Positions 25,558 to 34,907 are shown, numbered from the stretch's first letter. The stretch is 64,000 nucleotides of DNA from Nitratireductor aquimarinus (GCF_046773475.1 NZ_CP177239.1:806001-870000); one strand, 5' to 3'. Notes: generated by a model from the sequence alone, not told the origin. Numbers and translations are program-made.

Positions 25558-26913
25558 CTATACCAGCATCGCCATCGGGTTTTCGATGACCTGCTTGAAG
25601 GCGGCGAGGAGTTCTGCGCCGAGCGCGCCGTCGACTGCACGGTGGTCGGTCGAAAGCGTCACCGACATCACGGTCGCAACCTTCACTTCGCCATCCTTCA
25701 CCACGGCCCGCTGTTCGCCCGCGCCGACCGCGAGGATCGTCGCATGCGGCGGGTTGATGACGGCGGCGAAGTCCTTGATGCCGAACATGCCCAGATTGGA
25801 CACGGCCGTGTTGCCGCCCTGGAACTCTTCCGTCTTCAGCTTGCGCGAACGCGCCCGCGCGGCCAGATCCTTCATCTCGTTGGAGATGGCCGACAGCGTC
25901 TTCTCGTCGGCGCGGCGCACGATCGGCGTGATCAGACCGCCGGGGATCGACACGGCAACGCCCACATCGGCGTTTTTGTGCTTCACCATGGCGTTCTCGG
26001 TCCACGACACATTTGCGTCCGGCACCATGGCCAGCGCCTTGGCGTGGGCCTTAATGACCATGTCGTTGACCGACAGCTTGTAGGCCGGCTTCTCGCCATC
26101 CCCGGTCTTCACCTTCGGCGCGGCATCATTGAGCTGCTTGCGCAGCGCCAGAAGCGCGTCGATCTCGCAATCGAGCGTCAGGTAGAAATGCGGGATGGTG
26201 GATTTGGCCTCGACCAGACGACGGGCGATGGTCTTGCGCATGCTGTCATGCGGGATGAGCTCGTAGGAGCCTTCCTCGAACAGTTTCAGCACCTGATCGT
26301 CGGACATGGCCTGCGGCGCGGACGCAGCGGCGGAAGCTGCTTCAGCCGGTGCGGCTGCCTTCGCACCGCCATCCTTGCCTGCTGCTTCCACATCGGCCTT
26401 GACGATCCGGCCCTTCGGCCCCGAACCGGCGATGGCGGACAGGTCGAGACCGGCTTCCTTCGCCAGACGGCGGGCGAGCGGAGAGGCAAACACGCGCTCC
26501 CCATTGCCGGATGAAGCAGACTTCGCCTCTGCCGGCTTTGCCTGCGCGGGCGCTTCGGCCTTTTCCGCCGGTGCTACGGCTTCAGCGGGCTTCTCGGCCT
26601 CGGGAGCCTTCGCCCCGGCCTTTGCGCTTGCGCCGCCTTCGGCAGCCTTCACGGCGTCGGCAGCGTCCTCGCCTTCCTCGGCGAGAACCGCGATCAGCGC
26701 ATTCACCTTCACGCCTTCGGTGCCTTCCGGCACGACGATCTTGGCGACGGTGCCTTCGTCCACGGCTTCCACTTCCATGGTCGCCTTGTCGGTTTCGATC
26801 TCGGCGATCACGTCACCGGGAGCGACGGAATCCCCTTCCTTGACCATCCACTTGGCGAGATTGCCCTCTTCCATCGTCGGCGAGAGGGCGGGCATGGTGA
26901 CTTGGATCGGCAT
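25558..26913 (-). CDS. pdhC: pyruvate dehydrogenase E2, dihydrolipoyl acetyltransferase
   Basis: A 451-aa core subunit of the PDH complex. It has one lipoyl domain with K43 in ETDKATMEVEA, an Ala/Pro/Lys linker, a peripheral-subunit-binding domain (ASPLARRLAKEAGLDLSAIA, about 141-160) and the catalytic acetyltransferase domain ending in the DHRAVDG motif (423-429). It needs LipA and E3 encoded nearby. GAGGGGGAGGA precedes the ATG. pdhB ends 13 nt upstream. Its lipoyl domain DNA is almost identical to that of pdhB. Confidence 0.96.
   Translation of the reverse strand: MPIQVTMPALSPTMEEGNLAKWMVKEGDSVAPGDVIAEIETDKATMEVEAVDEGTVAKIVVPEGTEGVKVNALIAVLAEEGEDAADAVKAAEGGASAKAGAKAPEAEKPAEAVAPAEKAEAPAQAKPAEAKSASSGNGERVFASPLARRLAKEAGLDLSAIAGSGPKGRIVKADVEAAGKDGGAKAAAPAEAASAAASAPQAMSDDQVLKLFEEGSYELIPHDSMRKTIARRLVEAKSTIPHFYLTLDCEIDALLALRKQLNDAAPKVKTGDGEKPAYKLSVNDMVIKAHAKALAMVPDANVSWTENAMVKHKNADVGVAVSIPGGLITPIVRRADEKTLSAISNEMKDLAARARSRKLKTEEFQGGNTAVSNLGMFGIKDFAAVINPPHATILAVGAGEQRAVVKDGEVKVATVMSVTLSTDHRAVDGALGAELLAAFKQVIENPMAMLV
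26750..26826 (-). repeat. direct repeat copy in pdhC lipoyl domain
   Basis: These 77 bp match the pdhB copy at 28164-28240 with two mismatches. Both encode the lipoyl-lysine hairpin. Conservation at silent positions is more than protein constraint alone requires, which suggests gene conversion. Confidence 0.8.
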
Positions 26914-26926
26914 GGTGTCCTCCCCC

Positions 26927-28327
26927 TCAGTTGCGATAGGAAACGGCTTTCACCGCCTCGACCACTTCGGCGACGCTCGGGAGCGCCAGCTTTTCGAGAT
27001 TGGCGGCATAGGGCATCGGAACGTCCTTGCCGGCCACCGTGATCACCGGCGCGTCGAGATGGTCGAAGGCCCGCTGCATCACCTGGCTGGCGATATGCGC
27101 GCCGACCGACGACTGCGGGAACCCTTCCTCGACCGTTACCAGACGGTTGGTCTTCTTGACGGATTCGATCACCGTATCGAGGTCCATCGGACGGATCGTG
27201 CGCAGGTCGACGATTTCCACGTCGATGCCCTCGGCAGCCAGTTCCTCAGCCGCCTTGACCGCATAGGTCATGCCGATGCCGAAGGAAACGATGGTCGCGT
27301 CCTTGCCCGTTTTGTGGATGCGCGCCTTGCCGATCGGCAGAACGAAATCATCCATCTTCGGAACGTCGAAGCTCTGGCCGTAGAGAATCTCGTTCTCCAG
27401 GAAGATCACCGGGTTCGGATCACGGATCGCGGCCTTCAGAAGGCCCTTCGCGTCGGCTGCCGTGTAAGGCATCACCACCTTGAGGCCCGGAATGTGCCCG
27501 TACCAGGCGGCGTAGCACTGCGAATGCTGTGCCGCCACACGGGCAGCAGCGCCGTTGGGACCACGGAACACGATGGGCGCGCCCATCTGGCCGCCGGCCA
27601 TGTAGAGCGTCTTGGCCGCCGAGTTGACGATCTGGTCGATCGCCTGCATGGCGAAGTTGAACGTCATGAACTCAACAATCGGCTTCAGACCGGCAAAGGC
27701 CGCGCCAACGCCGACGCCGGCAAAGCCGTGCTCGGTGATCGGCGTGTCGACGACGCGCTTGTCGCCGAATTCCTGAAGGAGCCCCTGGGTCACCTTGTAG
27801 GCGCCCTGATACTCGGCCACTTCCTCGCCCATGACGAAGACGTCGCCGTCACGGCGCATTTCCTCGGCCATGGCGTCGCGCAGCGCTTCGCGCACGGTGG
27901 TCGAAACCATCTCGGTGCCTTCGGGAATGTCCGGATCGGCAGCGACCTTGAGTTCCGGTGCAGCCGGCACGGAGCCACCGGAAAACTTTTCTTCCGGCTC
28001 CGCCTTTGCGGCGCTGTCGTCAGCAGCCTTCGTCTCTTCGGCAGCCGGCTTTGCAGCCTGCCTGTCGAGATCGGAGGCGCTTTCGCCCTCACCCAGAAGA
28101 ACAGCGATGGCCGTGTTCACTTTCACGCCTTCGGTGCCTTCGGCGATCAGGATCTTGCCGAGCGTGCCTTCGTCCACGGCTTCCACTTCCATGGTTGCCT
28201 TGTCGGTCTCGATCTCGGCGATCACGTCACCGGGAGCGACAGCGTCGCCTTCCTTCTTGATCCATTTGGAAAGATTGCCCTCTTCCATGGTCGGAGAGAG
28301 CGCGGGCATGAGAATTTCGGTTGGCAT
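26927..28327 (-). CDS. pdhB: pyruvate dehydrogenase E1 subunit beta with N-terminal lipoyl domain
   Basis: A 466-aa E1-beta subunit. Unusually for E1, it carries its own N-terminal lipoyl domain (K43 in ETDKATMEVEA), a known trait of alphaproteobacteria. An acidic Ala/Pro linker (about 80-135) follows, then the transketolase-like pyrimidine-binding domain (TVREALRDAMAEEMRR; DTPITEHGFAGVGVGAA) and the C-terminal transketolase domain. The ATG is preceded by GGGGAGGG. It lies between pdhA and pdhC. Confidence 0.96.
   Translation of the reverse strand: MPTEILMPALSPTMEEGNLSKWIKKEGDAVAPGDVIAEIETDKATMEVEAVDEGTLGKILIAEGTEGVKVNTAIAVLLGEGESASDLDRQAAKPAAEETKAADDSAAKAEPEEKFSGGSVPAAPELKVAADPDIPEGTEMVSTTVREALRDAMAEEMRRDGDVFVMGEEVAEYQGAYKVTQGLLQEFGDKRVVDTPITEHGFAGVGVGAAFAGLKPIVEFMTFNFAMQAIDQIVNSAAKTLYMAGGQMGAPIVFRGPNGAAARVAAQHSQCYAAWYGHIPGLKVVMPYTAADAKGLLKAAIRDPNPVIFLENEILYGQSFDVPKMDDFVLPIGKARIHKTGKDATIVSFGIGMTYAVKAAEELAAEGIDVEIVDLRTIRPMDLDTVIESVKKTNRLVTVEEGFPQSSVGAHIASQVMQRAFDHLDAPVITVAGKDVPMPYAANLEKLALPSVAEVVEAVKAVSYRN
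28164..28240 (-). repeat. direct repeat copy in pdhB lipoyl domain
   Basis: This is the second copy of the 77-bp near-identical lipoyl-domain segment, 1.4 kb from the pdhC copy in the same orientation. Homologous exchange between the two could delete or convert the intervening DNA. Confidence 0.8.
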
Positions 28328-28340
28328 GTCGGCCCTCCCC

Positions 28341-29402
28341 TCAAAGCAGAATGTCGGTGTAGAGTTCAGACACATCCGGCTCCGGATCCGTCTGTGCGAA
28401 TTCGGCCGAATCGCCGACCACGTCACGCACCTCTTTGTCGATGGCCTTCAGCGCATCTTCATCCGCCCACTTGCTGGCCAGAAGACGCTGCTTCACCTGC
28501 TCGATCGGATCGTGTTCGGAGCGCATCTTCTGCACTTCGTCCTTGGAGCGGTATTTCGCGGGGTCAGACATGGAATGGCCGCGATAGCGGTAGGTCTGCA
28601 TCTCGAGGATGATCGGCCCCTTGCCCGAACGGCACCAGTCAACGGCCAGCTCACCGGCCGCCTTGACCGCACGTACATCCATGCCATCCACCTGGATGCC
28701 GGGGATCTTGAACGAAAGGCCGCGATGCGAGAAATCGGTCTCGGCGGAGGAACGCGCGACCGCCGTGCCCATGGCGTAGCGGTTGTTCTCGATGATGTAG
28801 ATCACCGGCAGCTTCCACAGCGAGGCCATGTTGAAGCTCTCATAGACCTGGCCCTGGTTGGCCGCGCCATCACCGAAATAGGTGATCGAAACGCTGTCGT
28901 CGCCACGGTAGCGGTTGGCAAAGGCAAGCCCGGTGCCCAGCGGCACCTGCGCGCCAACAATACCGTGACCGCCGTAGAACTTTTTCTCCTTGGAGAACAT
29001 GTGCATGGAGCCGCCCTTGCCCTTGGAGTAGCCATTGCGGCGCCCCGTGAGCTCGGCCATCACGCCGCGCGCTTCCATGCCGGTTGCGAGCATGTGACCA
29101 TGATCGCGATAGCCGGTGATGACCTGATCGCCTTCCTTCATGCTCATCTGCATGCCGACGACGACGGCTTCCTGGCCGATATAAAGGTGACAGAAACCGC
29201 CGATCAGGCCCATGCCGTAAAGCTGGCCGGCCTTTTCCTCGAAGCGGCGAATGAGCAGCATTTCACGATAGGCGTGAAGCTCCTGCTCCTTGTCGAATTC
29301 CTCGGGCTTTGGAGCCTTTGGTGTCTGGCCGGCACTTGCTGCCGCCCCTTTTCCGGTCGAGCGTGACCTGTTGCCACTGGTCTTGCTTGCGGCTCGCGCC
29401 AT
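28341..29402 (-). CDS. pdhA: pyruvate dehydrogenase E1 subunit alpha
   Basis: A 353-aa thiamine diphosphate-binding subunit. The ThDP motif starts GDGAANQGQVYESFN and ends IIENN about 30 residues later. The RYRGHSMSDPAKYR loop near the active site is intact. The basic, Ser/Lys-rich first 30 residues form a disordered tail. The ATG at 29402 is chosen because the preceding extension is not conserved. It is the first gene of pdhA-pdhB-pdhC. The promoter should be in the ~200 bp toward ftsB. Confidence 0.96.
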   Translation of the reverse strand: MARAASKTSGNRSRSTGKGAAASAGQTPKAPKPEEFDKEQELHAYREMLLIRRFEEKAGQLYGMGLIGGFCHLYIGQEAVVVGMQMSMKEGDQVITGYRDHGHMLATGMEARGVMAELTGRRNGYSKGKGGSMHMFSKEKKFYGGHGIVGAQVPLGTGLAFANRYRGDDSVSITYFGDGAANQGQVYESFNMASLWKLPVIYIIENNRYAMGTAVARSSAETDFSHRGLSFKIPGIQVDGMDVRAVKAAGELAVDWCRSGKGPIILEMQTYRYRGHSMSDPAKYRSKDEVQKMRSEHDPIEQVKQRLLASKWADEDALKAIDKEVRDVVGDSAEFAQTDPEPDVSELYTDILL

Positions 29403-29611
29403 GCCTCTACTCCCTAGCTGACAATCCGGGGAATTTGTGCAACGGTGGAGCGCGGCAAAATTGCGCCGTGAGCCTCCCGTCATCTCCCGCTTATAGATGA
29501 CAAAGCTAGCACGTAGTTCACATTTCGGCCATTCAAAATCCGCATAGCTGCCATGCAGCTAAATGCTTGGATTTGCACACCTTCTTATCGATTAACTGAA
29601 AGTCGGTTAAT

Positions 29612-29932
29612 TCACCGATCCGCGCCAATGAGGATAATGATCTCATTTTCACGCGCGACATTGAGCGCGCGCCGGGCCTGCTCGTCCAGCATGTCCTTCT
29701 CGAGGCTGCCGTCATTCACCAGCGCAACACGATGCTCCAGCTCCCTGCGCTTGGCGACAAGCGTGTCGAGTCTGGCCTGCGCCTCGGCAATGCGGGATTC
29801 GAGCTGAATTTTGGAATAGATGCCGTATTCGCCGTGATAGGCATGAAAGCCAAAATAGGCGAGAAACAGGCCCGTGATCGTCGGAACGATCAGGCGACCA
29901 GTGTTGCGGCGTTTGTGATGACGTGTCCACAT
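29612..29932 (-). CDS. ftsB: cell division protein FtsB/DivIC family
   Basis: A 106-aa bitopic membrane protein of the septum formation initiator family. A basic N terminus (MWTRHHKRRN) precedes one transmembrane helix (LIVPTITGLFLAYFGFHAYH), then a periplasmic coiled coil (about residues 40-75) and a C-terminal segment with MLDEQARRALNVARENEIIIL. It bridges FtsL and FtsQ in the divisome. It lies between eno and pdhA, a common position in alphaproteobacteria. Confidence 0.88.
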   Translation of the reverse strand: MWTRHHKRRNTGRLIVPTITGLFLAYFGFHAYHGEYGIYSKIQLESRIAEAQARLDTLVAKRRELEHRVALVNDGSLEKDMLDEQARRALNVARENEIIILIGADR

Positions 29933-30008
29933 GCGGAAAAAACCCTTCTCCCGCATGTGTTCATATCTTGCTTAATGGACCGTTATTTCGGCGCGGCCAT
30001 TTGCATTT

Positions 30009-31283
30009 TTATCCGCGCAGGAACGACTTTCCGGCGTAACGCGCCTGACGGTCGAGCTCTTCTTCGATGCGGATGAGCTGGTTGTACTTCGCGGTCCGGT
30101 CGGAGCGCGCCAGCGAACCGGTCTTGATCTGCCCGCAATTGGTCGCGACAGCCAGGTCGGCAATGGTGGAATCCTCGGTCTCGCCCGAGCGGTGCGACAT
30201 CACTGCGGTGTAGCCGGCCTTGTGCGCCGTCTCCACGGCATCCAGCGTCTCGGTCAGCGTACCGATCTGGTTCACCTTCACGAGGATCGAATTGCCGATG
30301 CCCATCTTGATGCCGTCGCGCAGACGCGCCGAATTGGTCACGAACAGATCGTCGCCAACGAGCTGGGCCTTGTCGCCAACCAGATCGGTGAGGATCTTCC
30401 AGCCCTCGAAATCGTCTTCCGACATGCCGTCTTCGATGGAGATGATCGGGTAGTTGCCGACCAGCTTGGCGAGATACTCGGCCTGCGCCTTGCCGTCGCG
30501 CGTCTGGCCTTCGCCTTCGTAGACGTATTTGCCTTCCTTGAAGAACTCGGTGGCGGCGCAATCGAGCGCGATGCCCACATCTTCACCCGGGCGGTAGCCG
30601 GCCTTCTCGATGGAGGCGAGAACGAAGTCCAGCGCATCCTCGGCGCTCTTCAGGTTCGGCGCAAAGCCGCCTTCGTCGCCCACATTGGTGTTGTGGCCGG
30701 CATCCTTCAGACCCGCTTTCAGCGTGTGGAAGATTTCCGACCCCCAGCGCACGGCTTCACGGATGGAGGATGCGCCAATCGGCATCACCATGAATTCCTG
30801 GAAGTCGATCGGGTTGTCGGCATGCGCACCGCCATTGACGATGTTCATCATCGGCACCGGCAGGACATGCGCCGACGCGCCGCCCACATAGCGGTAGAGC
30901 GGCAGGTTGGAGGATTCGGCAGCGGCCTTCGCCACGGCCAGCGAAACGCCGAGAATGGCGTTTGCGCCGAGACGGCTCTTGTTCGGCGTGCCGTCGAGAT
31001 CGATCATCGCCTGGTCGATCTGCATCTGGTTCTCGGCTTCGAGACCGCTCAGCGTCTCGAAGATCTCGCCATTGACCGCATCGACGGCCTGCTCGACGCC
31101 CTTGCCGAGATAGCGCTTGCCGCCATCGCGCAGTTCCACGGCCTCGTGCGCGCCGGTGGACGCACCCGAAGGCACAGCGGCGCGGCCCATCGAGCCGTCT
31201 TCCAGAACCACATCGACCTCGACGGTGGGGTTGCCGCGGCTGTCCAGTATTTCGCGTCCGACAATGTCGAGAATGGCAGTCAT
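30009..31283 (-). CDS. eno: enolase
   Basis: A 424-aa glycolytic enzyme converting 2-phosphoglycerate to phosphoenolpyruvate. Start MTAILDIVGREILDSRGNPT is the family N terminus. Metal-site motifs SIEDGMSEDD and VGDDLF, the catalytic-lysine region VKVNQIGTLTE, and the signature MSHRSGETEDSTIADLAV are all present. The 40-residue upstream extension is not conserved. A GAACCCGGG motif is repeated (31321-31329, 31351-31359) in the upstream region. Confidence 0.98.
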   Translation of the reverse strand: MTAILDIVGREILDSRGNPTVEVDVVLEDGSMGRAAVPSGASTGAHEAVELRDGGKRYLGKGVEQAVDAVNGEIFETLSGLEAENQMQIDQAMIDLDGTPNKSRLGANAILGVSLAVAKAAAESSNLPLYRYVGGASAHVLPVPMMNIVNGGAHADNPIDFQEFMVMPIGASSIREAVRWGSEIFHTLKAGLKDAGHNTNVGDEGGFAPNLKSAEDALDFVLASIEKAGYRPGEDVGIALDCAATEFFKEGKYVYEGEGQTRDGKAQAEYLAKLVGNYPIISIEDGMSEDDFEGWKILTDLVGDKAQLVGDDLFVTNSARLRDGIKMGIGNSILVKVNQIGTLTETLDAVETAHKAGYTAVMSHRSGETEDSTIADLAVATNCGQIKTGSLARSDRTAKYNQLIRIEEELDRQARYAGKSFLRG

Positions 31284-31364
31284 TTTAACTCTCTCTGATC
31301 TGGAGGTTGAACCTGGGCATGAACCCGGGGGCAAGAACCCCGTAAGGTAAGAACCCGGGAGGAA

Positions 31365-31391
31365 GTGTCCGCGCTTTCTTAGCGCAGACAC
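31365..31391 (-). terminator. hairpin after kdsA
   Basis: GTGTC-C-GCGCT-TTCTT-AGCGC-A-GACAC forms a 10-bp stem with one internal mismatch, 28 nt after the kdsA stop. The following minus-strand sequence is only pyrimidine-rich (TTCCTCC), so termination efficiency is uncertain. It would separate kdsA from eno. Confidence 0.45.
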
Positions 31392-31418
31392 GTGAAAACT
31401 CAATGTCGCGCCTGACGT

Positions 31419-32249
31419 TCAGGCAGCCTTTGCGATCCGGTCGAACGCCATGAGACGCTCAAGAAGCCCTTTCATCTCGTTCAGCGGCACCATGTTCGGA
31501 CCATCCGAAGGCGCGTTGTCGGGGTCCTGGTGCGTTTCCATGAAGACGCCGGCAACGCCAACGGCCACGGCCGCCCGCGCAAGCGTTTCCACGAACTGGC
31601 GCTGGCCGCCCGACGAACCGCCGAGACCGCCGGGCTGCGCAACCGAATGGGTCGCATCGAAGATCACCGGCGCCCCCATGGCCGCCATCTGCGGCAGACC
31701 GCGCATGTCGGAGACGAGCGTGTTGTAGCCAAACGAGGTGCCCCGCTCGGTCGCCATCACATTGGGATTGCCCGAAGCCGTCACCTTGGAAATCACGTTT
31801 TCCATGTCCCATGGCGCGAGGAACTGGCCCTTCTTCACATTCACCACCTTGCCGGTCTCGGCAGCCGCGATCAGGAGATCGGTCTGGCGGCACAGAAAGG
31901 CCGGGATCTGAAGCACATCGACCACTTCAGCGACGATGCGGCACTGCTCCTCGGTGTGGACGTCCGTGAGAACCGGAACGTCGAATTCCTTGCGCAGATC
32001 CGCGAAGATCGGCAGAGCTGCCTCCAGCCCCGCACCGCGCTTGCCCGAAAGCGATGTGCGGTTCGCCTTGTCGAAACTGCTCTTGTAGACGAGACCGATG
32101 CCAAGCTCGTCCGTCATTTCCTTCAGCGCGCCAGCCATGTCGAAGGCGTGCTCCCGCGTCTCCATCTGGCAGGGACCGGCGATCAGAGCCAGCGGAGCGT
32201 CGTTGCCGAAAACGACATTGCCGACCGTGACACGCGGATTGGGTTTCAT
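31419..32249 (-). CDS. kdsA: 3-deoxy-8-phosphooctulonate (KDO-8-P) synthase
   Basis: A 276-aa aldolase condensing PEP with arabinose-5-phosphate to make KDO-8-P for lipopolysaccharide inner core. Family motifs are LIAGPCQMETREHAF (21-35), the substrate loop KSSFDKANRTS, and DATHSVAQPGG near the C terminus. A cysteine in the GPCQ motif leaves open whether this is the metal-dependent form. It is coupled to the upstream VOC gene by an ATGA overlap. Confidence 0.96.
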   Translation of the reverse strand: MKPNPRVTVGNVVFGNDAPLALIAGPCQMETREHAFDMAGALKEMTDELGIGLVYKSSFDKANRTSLSGKRGAGLEAALPIFADLRKEFDVPVLTDVHTEEQCRIVAEVVDVLQIPAFLCRQTDLLIAAAETGKVVNVKKGQFLAPWDMENVISKVTASGNPNVMATERGTSFGYNTLVSDMRGLPQMAAMGAPVIFDATHSVAQPGGLGGSSGGQRQFVETLARAAVAVGVAGVFMETHQDPDNAPSDGPNMVPLNEMKGLLERLMAFDRIAKAA

Positions 32250-33175
32250 AGGGAAGACTCCTCAAAGACAAATACTGCGCCCTGCCCGGCCGCCGGCGGC
32301 ACGATGATGGAACCGGCTTCGTCGGCGAACAGGATCTCACGAATCGAAAATTGCTCGCGCAATCTGGCAATATCCAGACACTCAAAGACGATTGCCGCGA
32401 GATCGAACCGGCCATGTTGAGAAACACGGTCTAGACCATAACGCATTGCGTAGCGGTCGGGCGTCATCACCGTCAAAACCGCGTTGCCGAGCCTCAGATC
32501 GACTTCGCCATCCACCAGCCGCTCATGCGCTTCATCGGAAAATGCGTCCAGAAAGCCTGCATAATCGTCCGGCGATGCAGCAAGGATGACGATGCGTGCG
32601 GTGCCCGTCACGCCATTTGAATGCGTCTCGAGCGCGCCGCGCCCCGCAGTCGGCATGTTGATGCGCTGGCAGATGAAGAAAAAGTGGCCGTCGGCGTTTT
32701 CCGGAGCGGCAAAGGCCAGCCGGAACGAAGCCGTGGCCTCACGTCCTTCAGCGTCGCGGAATGGACGCGAGAAGGACAGCGGCTTTCCCGCAGAAATCCC
32801 TGCGTCGACAAAGCGTGCGTGATCGGCATCGGCGTCCGCCGTTCCCAGAACCACGGCCGAAAACCCTTCATCGCCATAGGTTTGACGAAAGACGCTGTCC
32901 CGCTCAATGAAGACATTGCCGTCTGCTTCCGCCTCAAGGGCAGCCTTCTGGTCCATGCGGGCCAGGGGTTCGAGATAGGAGCCGTCTGAGAGAAAAACGC
33001 AGCAATTGCCGGTGCCGAAAGGATGCGCCGCGTCTGCGGCGACCGTGAAGCCAAGCGCTTCCAGCCGTTCCCGCGCGACCGTCAGGCCCGCGGTTGGCAA
33101 CACACAATGATCGAGGGCGCGATCAAGCTTGCGATCAGGGCTGCGCGGCATTTGCATCTTGTCTTCAGATACCAT
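32246..33175 (-). CDS. VOC (glyoxalase-like) superfamily protein
   Basis: A 309-aa protein with a glyoxalase-like N-terminal half (LDHCVLPTAGLTVARERLEA, then GTGNCCVFL and YLEPLA) and a second betaalphabeta-type half ending in SIIVPPAAGQGAVFVFEESS. This is the layout of glyoxalase_3-type VOC proteins. The reaction is unknown. The kdsA ATG overlaps its stop, and it commonly sits between pyrG and kdsA in rhizobia. The ATG at 33175 has GGAG seven bases upstream. An ATG three codons earlier is equally usable. Confidence 0.85.
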   Translation of the reverse strand: MVSEDKMQMPRSPDRKLDRALDHCVLPTAGLTVARERLEALGFTVAADAAHPFGTGNCCVFLSDGSYLEPLARMDQKAALEAEADGNVFIERDSVFRQTYGDEGFSAVVLGTADADADHARFVDAGISAGKPLSFSRPFRDAEGREATASFRLAFAAPENADGHFFFICQRINMPTAGRGALETHSNGVTGTARIVILAASPDDYAGFLDAFSDEAHERLVDGEVDLRLGNAVLTVMTPDRYAMRYGLDRVSQHGRFDLAAIVFECLDIARLREQFSIREILFADEAGSIIVPPAAGQGAVFVFEESSL

Positions 33176-33206
33176 GCTCCGCATGTGCCCGAAGCCCGGG
33201 CGCTTT

Positions 33207-33243
33207 GCAAGTGCAGAGCCGGGCAAGTGCAGAGCCGGGCAAG
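33207..33243. repeat. 16-bp tandem repeat, 2.3 copies
   Basis: GCAAGTGCAGAGCCGG occurs twice head to tail (33207-33222, 33223-33238), followed by a partial third copy, GCAAG. It is located in the leader of the VOC gene. The perfect identity suggests a recent slippage duplication. Confidence 0.85.
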
Positions 33244-33248
33244 GAGGG

Positions 33249-33273
33249 TTTCCCCGCCATGAAGGCGGGGAAA
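33249..33273 (-). terminator. hairpin directly after pyrG
   Basis: TTTCCCCGCC-ATGAA-GGCGGGGAAA makes a perfect 10-bp stem starting six bases past the pyrG stop. No U-run follows on the minus strand beyond the TTT/AAA of the stem, so it is a plausible but imperfect terminator. Confidence 0.5.
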
Positions 33274-33278
33274 TGAAA

Positions 33279-34907
33279 TCACACGAGACGTGACTGCTCC
33301 ACCGCAGCTGCGATGAAGGAAGCAAAAAGCGGATGCGGCTCGAAGGGCCTGCTCTTCAGCTCAGGGTGATACTGCACACCGATGAACCAGGGATGGTCGG
33401 CATACTCCACCGTCTCCGGCAGAACGCCGTCGGGCGACAGGCCGGCAAACACCAGACCGCACTCTTCCAGCTTCTGACGATAGCCGATGTTCACCTCGTA
33501 GCGATGGCGGTGACGCTCGGAGATTTCCTCCGAACCATAGATCTCCGCAATCTTGGTACCCTCAACGAGCATCGATTCGTATGCGCCAAGCCGCATCGTG
33601 CCGCCGAGATCGCCAGAGGCCGTGCGCTTTTCGAGCATGTTGCCCTTGAGCCACTCGGTCATCAGGCCGACAACCGGTTCGCTGGTCGGACCAAACTCGG
33701 TCGAGGAGGCATTCTCGATGCCAGCCAGCGAGCGGGCCGCCTCGATGCAGGCCATCTGCATGCCGAAGCAGATGCCGAAATAAGGCACCTTGCGCTCACG
33801 CGCGAACTTGGCCGCCAGGATCTTGCCTTCCGCACCGCGCTCGCCAAAGCCGCCCGGCACCAGAATGCCATGCACTTTTTCGAGCCACGGAGCCGGATCT
33901 TCCTTCTCGAAGATTTCCGCTTCGATCCATTCGAGCTTCACGCGCACCCGGTTCGCCATGCCGCCATGAGACAGGGCCTCGATGAGCGATTTGTAGGCGT
34001 CTTTCAGGCCCGTATACTTGCCGACGACGGCAATCGTGACCTGGCCTTCCGGATTGTGGATGCGGTCTGCAACCTCTTCCCAGCGCTCCATGCGCGGCTT
34101 CGGCGCCGGATCGATGCCGAAGGCCGACAGCACTTCCGAATCGAGCCCTTCTTCGTGATAGGCGATCGGCACATCATAGATATGCGCAACGTCGAGCGCC
34201 TGAATCACGGCTGATTCGCGCACATTGCAGAACAGCGACAGCTTGCGCCGTTCTTCGGCCGGAATCTCGCGATCCGCGCGCACCAAAAGGATATCCGGTG
34301 CAATGCCGATGGAACGCAGTTCCTTGACCGAGTGCTGGGTCGGTTTCGTCTTGAGTTCGCCCGCCGCCGGAATCCACGGCATCAGCGTCAGATGCACATA
34401 GACGGCGTTGCCGCGCGGCAGTTCATTGCCGAGCTGACGAATCGCCTCGAGGAACGGCATCGCCTCGATGTCGCCAACGGTTCCGCCAATTTCGCATAAC
34501 ACGAAATCGTAATCCTCATTGCCTTCAAGGACGAACTGCTTGATCTCGTCAGTGACGTGCGGGATCACCTGCACCGTGGCGCCCAGATAGTCGCCACGAC
34601 GCTCTTTTTCCAGAATGTTCTGGTAGATCCGACCCGTGGTGATGTTGTCCTGCTTGTTGGCCGAACGCCCTGTGAAGCGCTCGTAATGGCCAAGGTCCAG
34701 GTCTGTTTCGGCACCGTCATCGGTGACGAAAACCTCACCATGCTGATAGGGCGACATCGTGCCCGGATCAACATTCAGGTAGGGATCGAGTTTACGGATG
34801 CGAACGCGGTACCCACGGGCCTGAAGCAACGCGCCAAGGGCCGCTGCTGCAATGCCTTTTCCGAGGGAGGAGACCACGCCGCCGGTTATAAAAACATATC
34901 GCGCCAT
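33279..34907 (-). CDS. pyrG: CTP synthase
   Basis: A 542-aa enzyme aminating UTP to CTP with glutamine. The synthase domain starts MARYVFITGGVVSSLGKG. The C-terminal class I glutaminase domain has its nucleophile in FGICFGMQMAC and the H-x-E pair in YHPELKSRPFEPHP. Length is standard. MARYVF is chosen over an ATG three codons upstream because of family conservation. It lies downstream of secG. Confidence 0.98.
   Translation of the reverse strand: MARYVFITGGVVSSLGKGIAAAALGALLQARGYRVRIRKLDPYLNVDPGTMSPYQHGEVFVTDDGAETDLDLGHYERFTGRSANKQDNITTGRIYQNILEKERRGDYLGATVQVIPHVTDEIKQFVLEGNEDYDFVLCEIGGTVGDIEAMPFLEAIRQLGNELPRGNAVYVHLTLMPWIPAAGELKTKPTQHSVKELRSIGIAPDILLVRADREIPAEERRKLSLFCNVRESAVIQALDVAHIYDVPIAYHEEGLDSEVLSAFGIDPAPKPRMERWEEVADRIHNPEGQVTIAVVGKYTGLKDAYKSLIEALSHGGMANRVRVKLEWIEAEIFEKEDPAPWLEKVHGILVPGGFGERGAEGKILAAKFARERKVPYFGICFGMQMACIEAARSLAGIENASSTEFGPTSEPVVGLMTEWLKGNMLEKRTASGDLGGTMRLGAYESMLVEGTKIAEIYGSEEISERHRHRYEVNIGYRQKLEECGLVFAGLSPDGVLPETVEYADHPWFIGVQYHPELKSRPFEPHPLFASFIAAAVEQSRLV

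Noticed and set aside
26306..28612. 768-codon plus-strand open frame
   Set aside because: Antisense to pdhC and pdhB; Ala/Ser-rich with no family signature.
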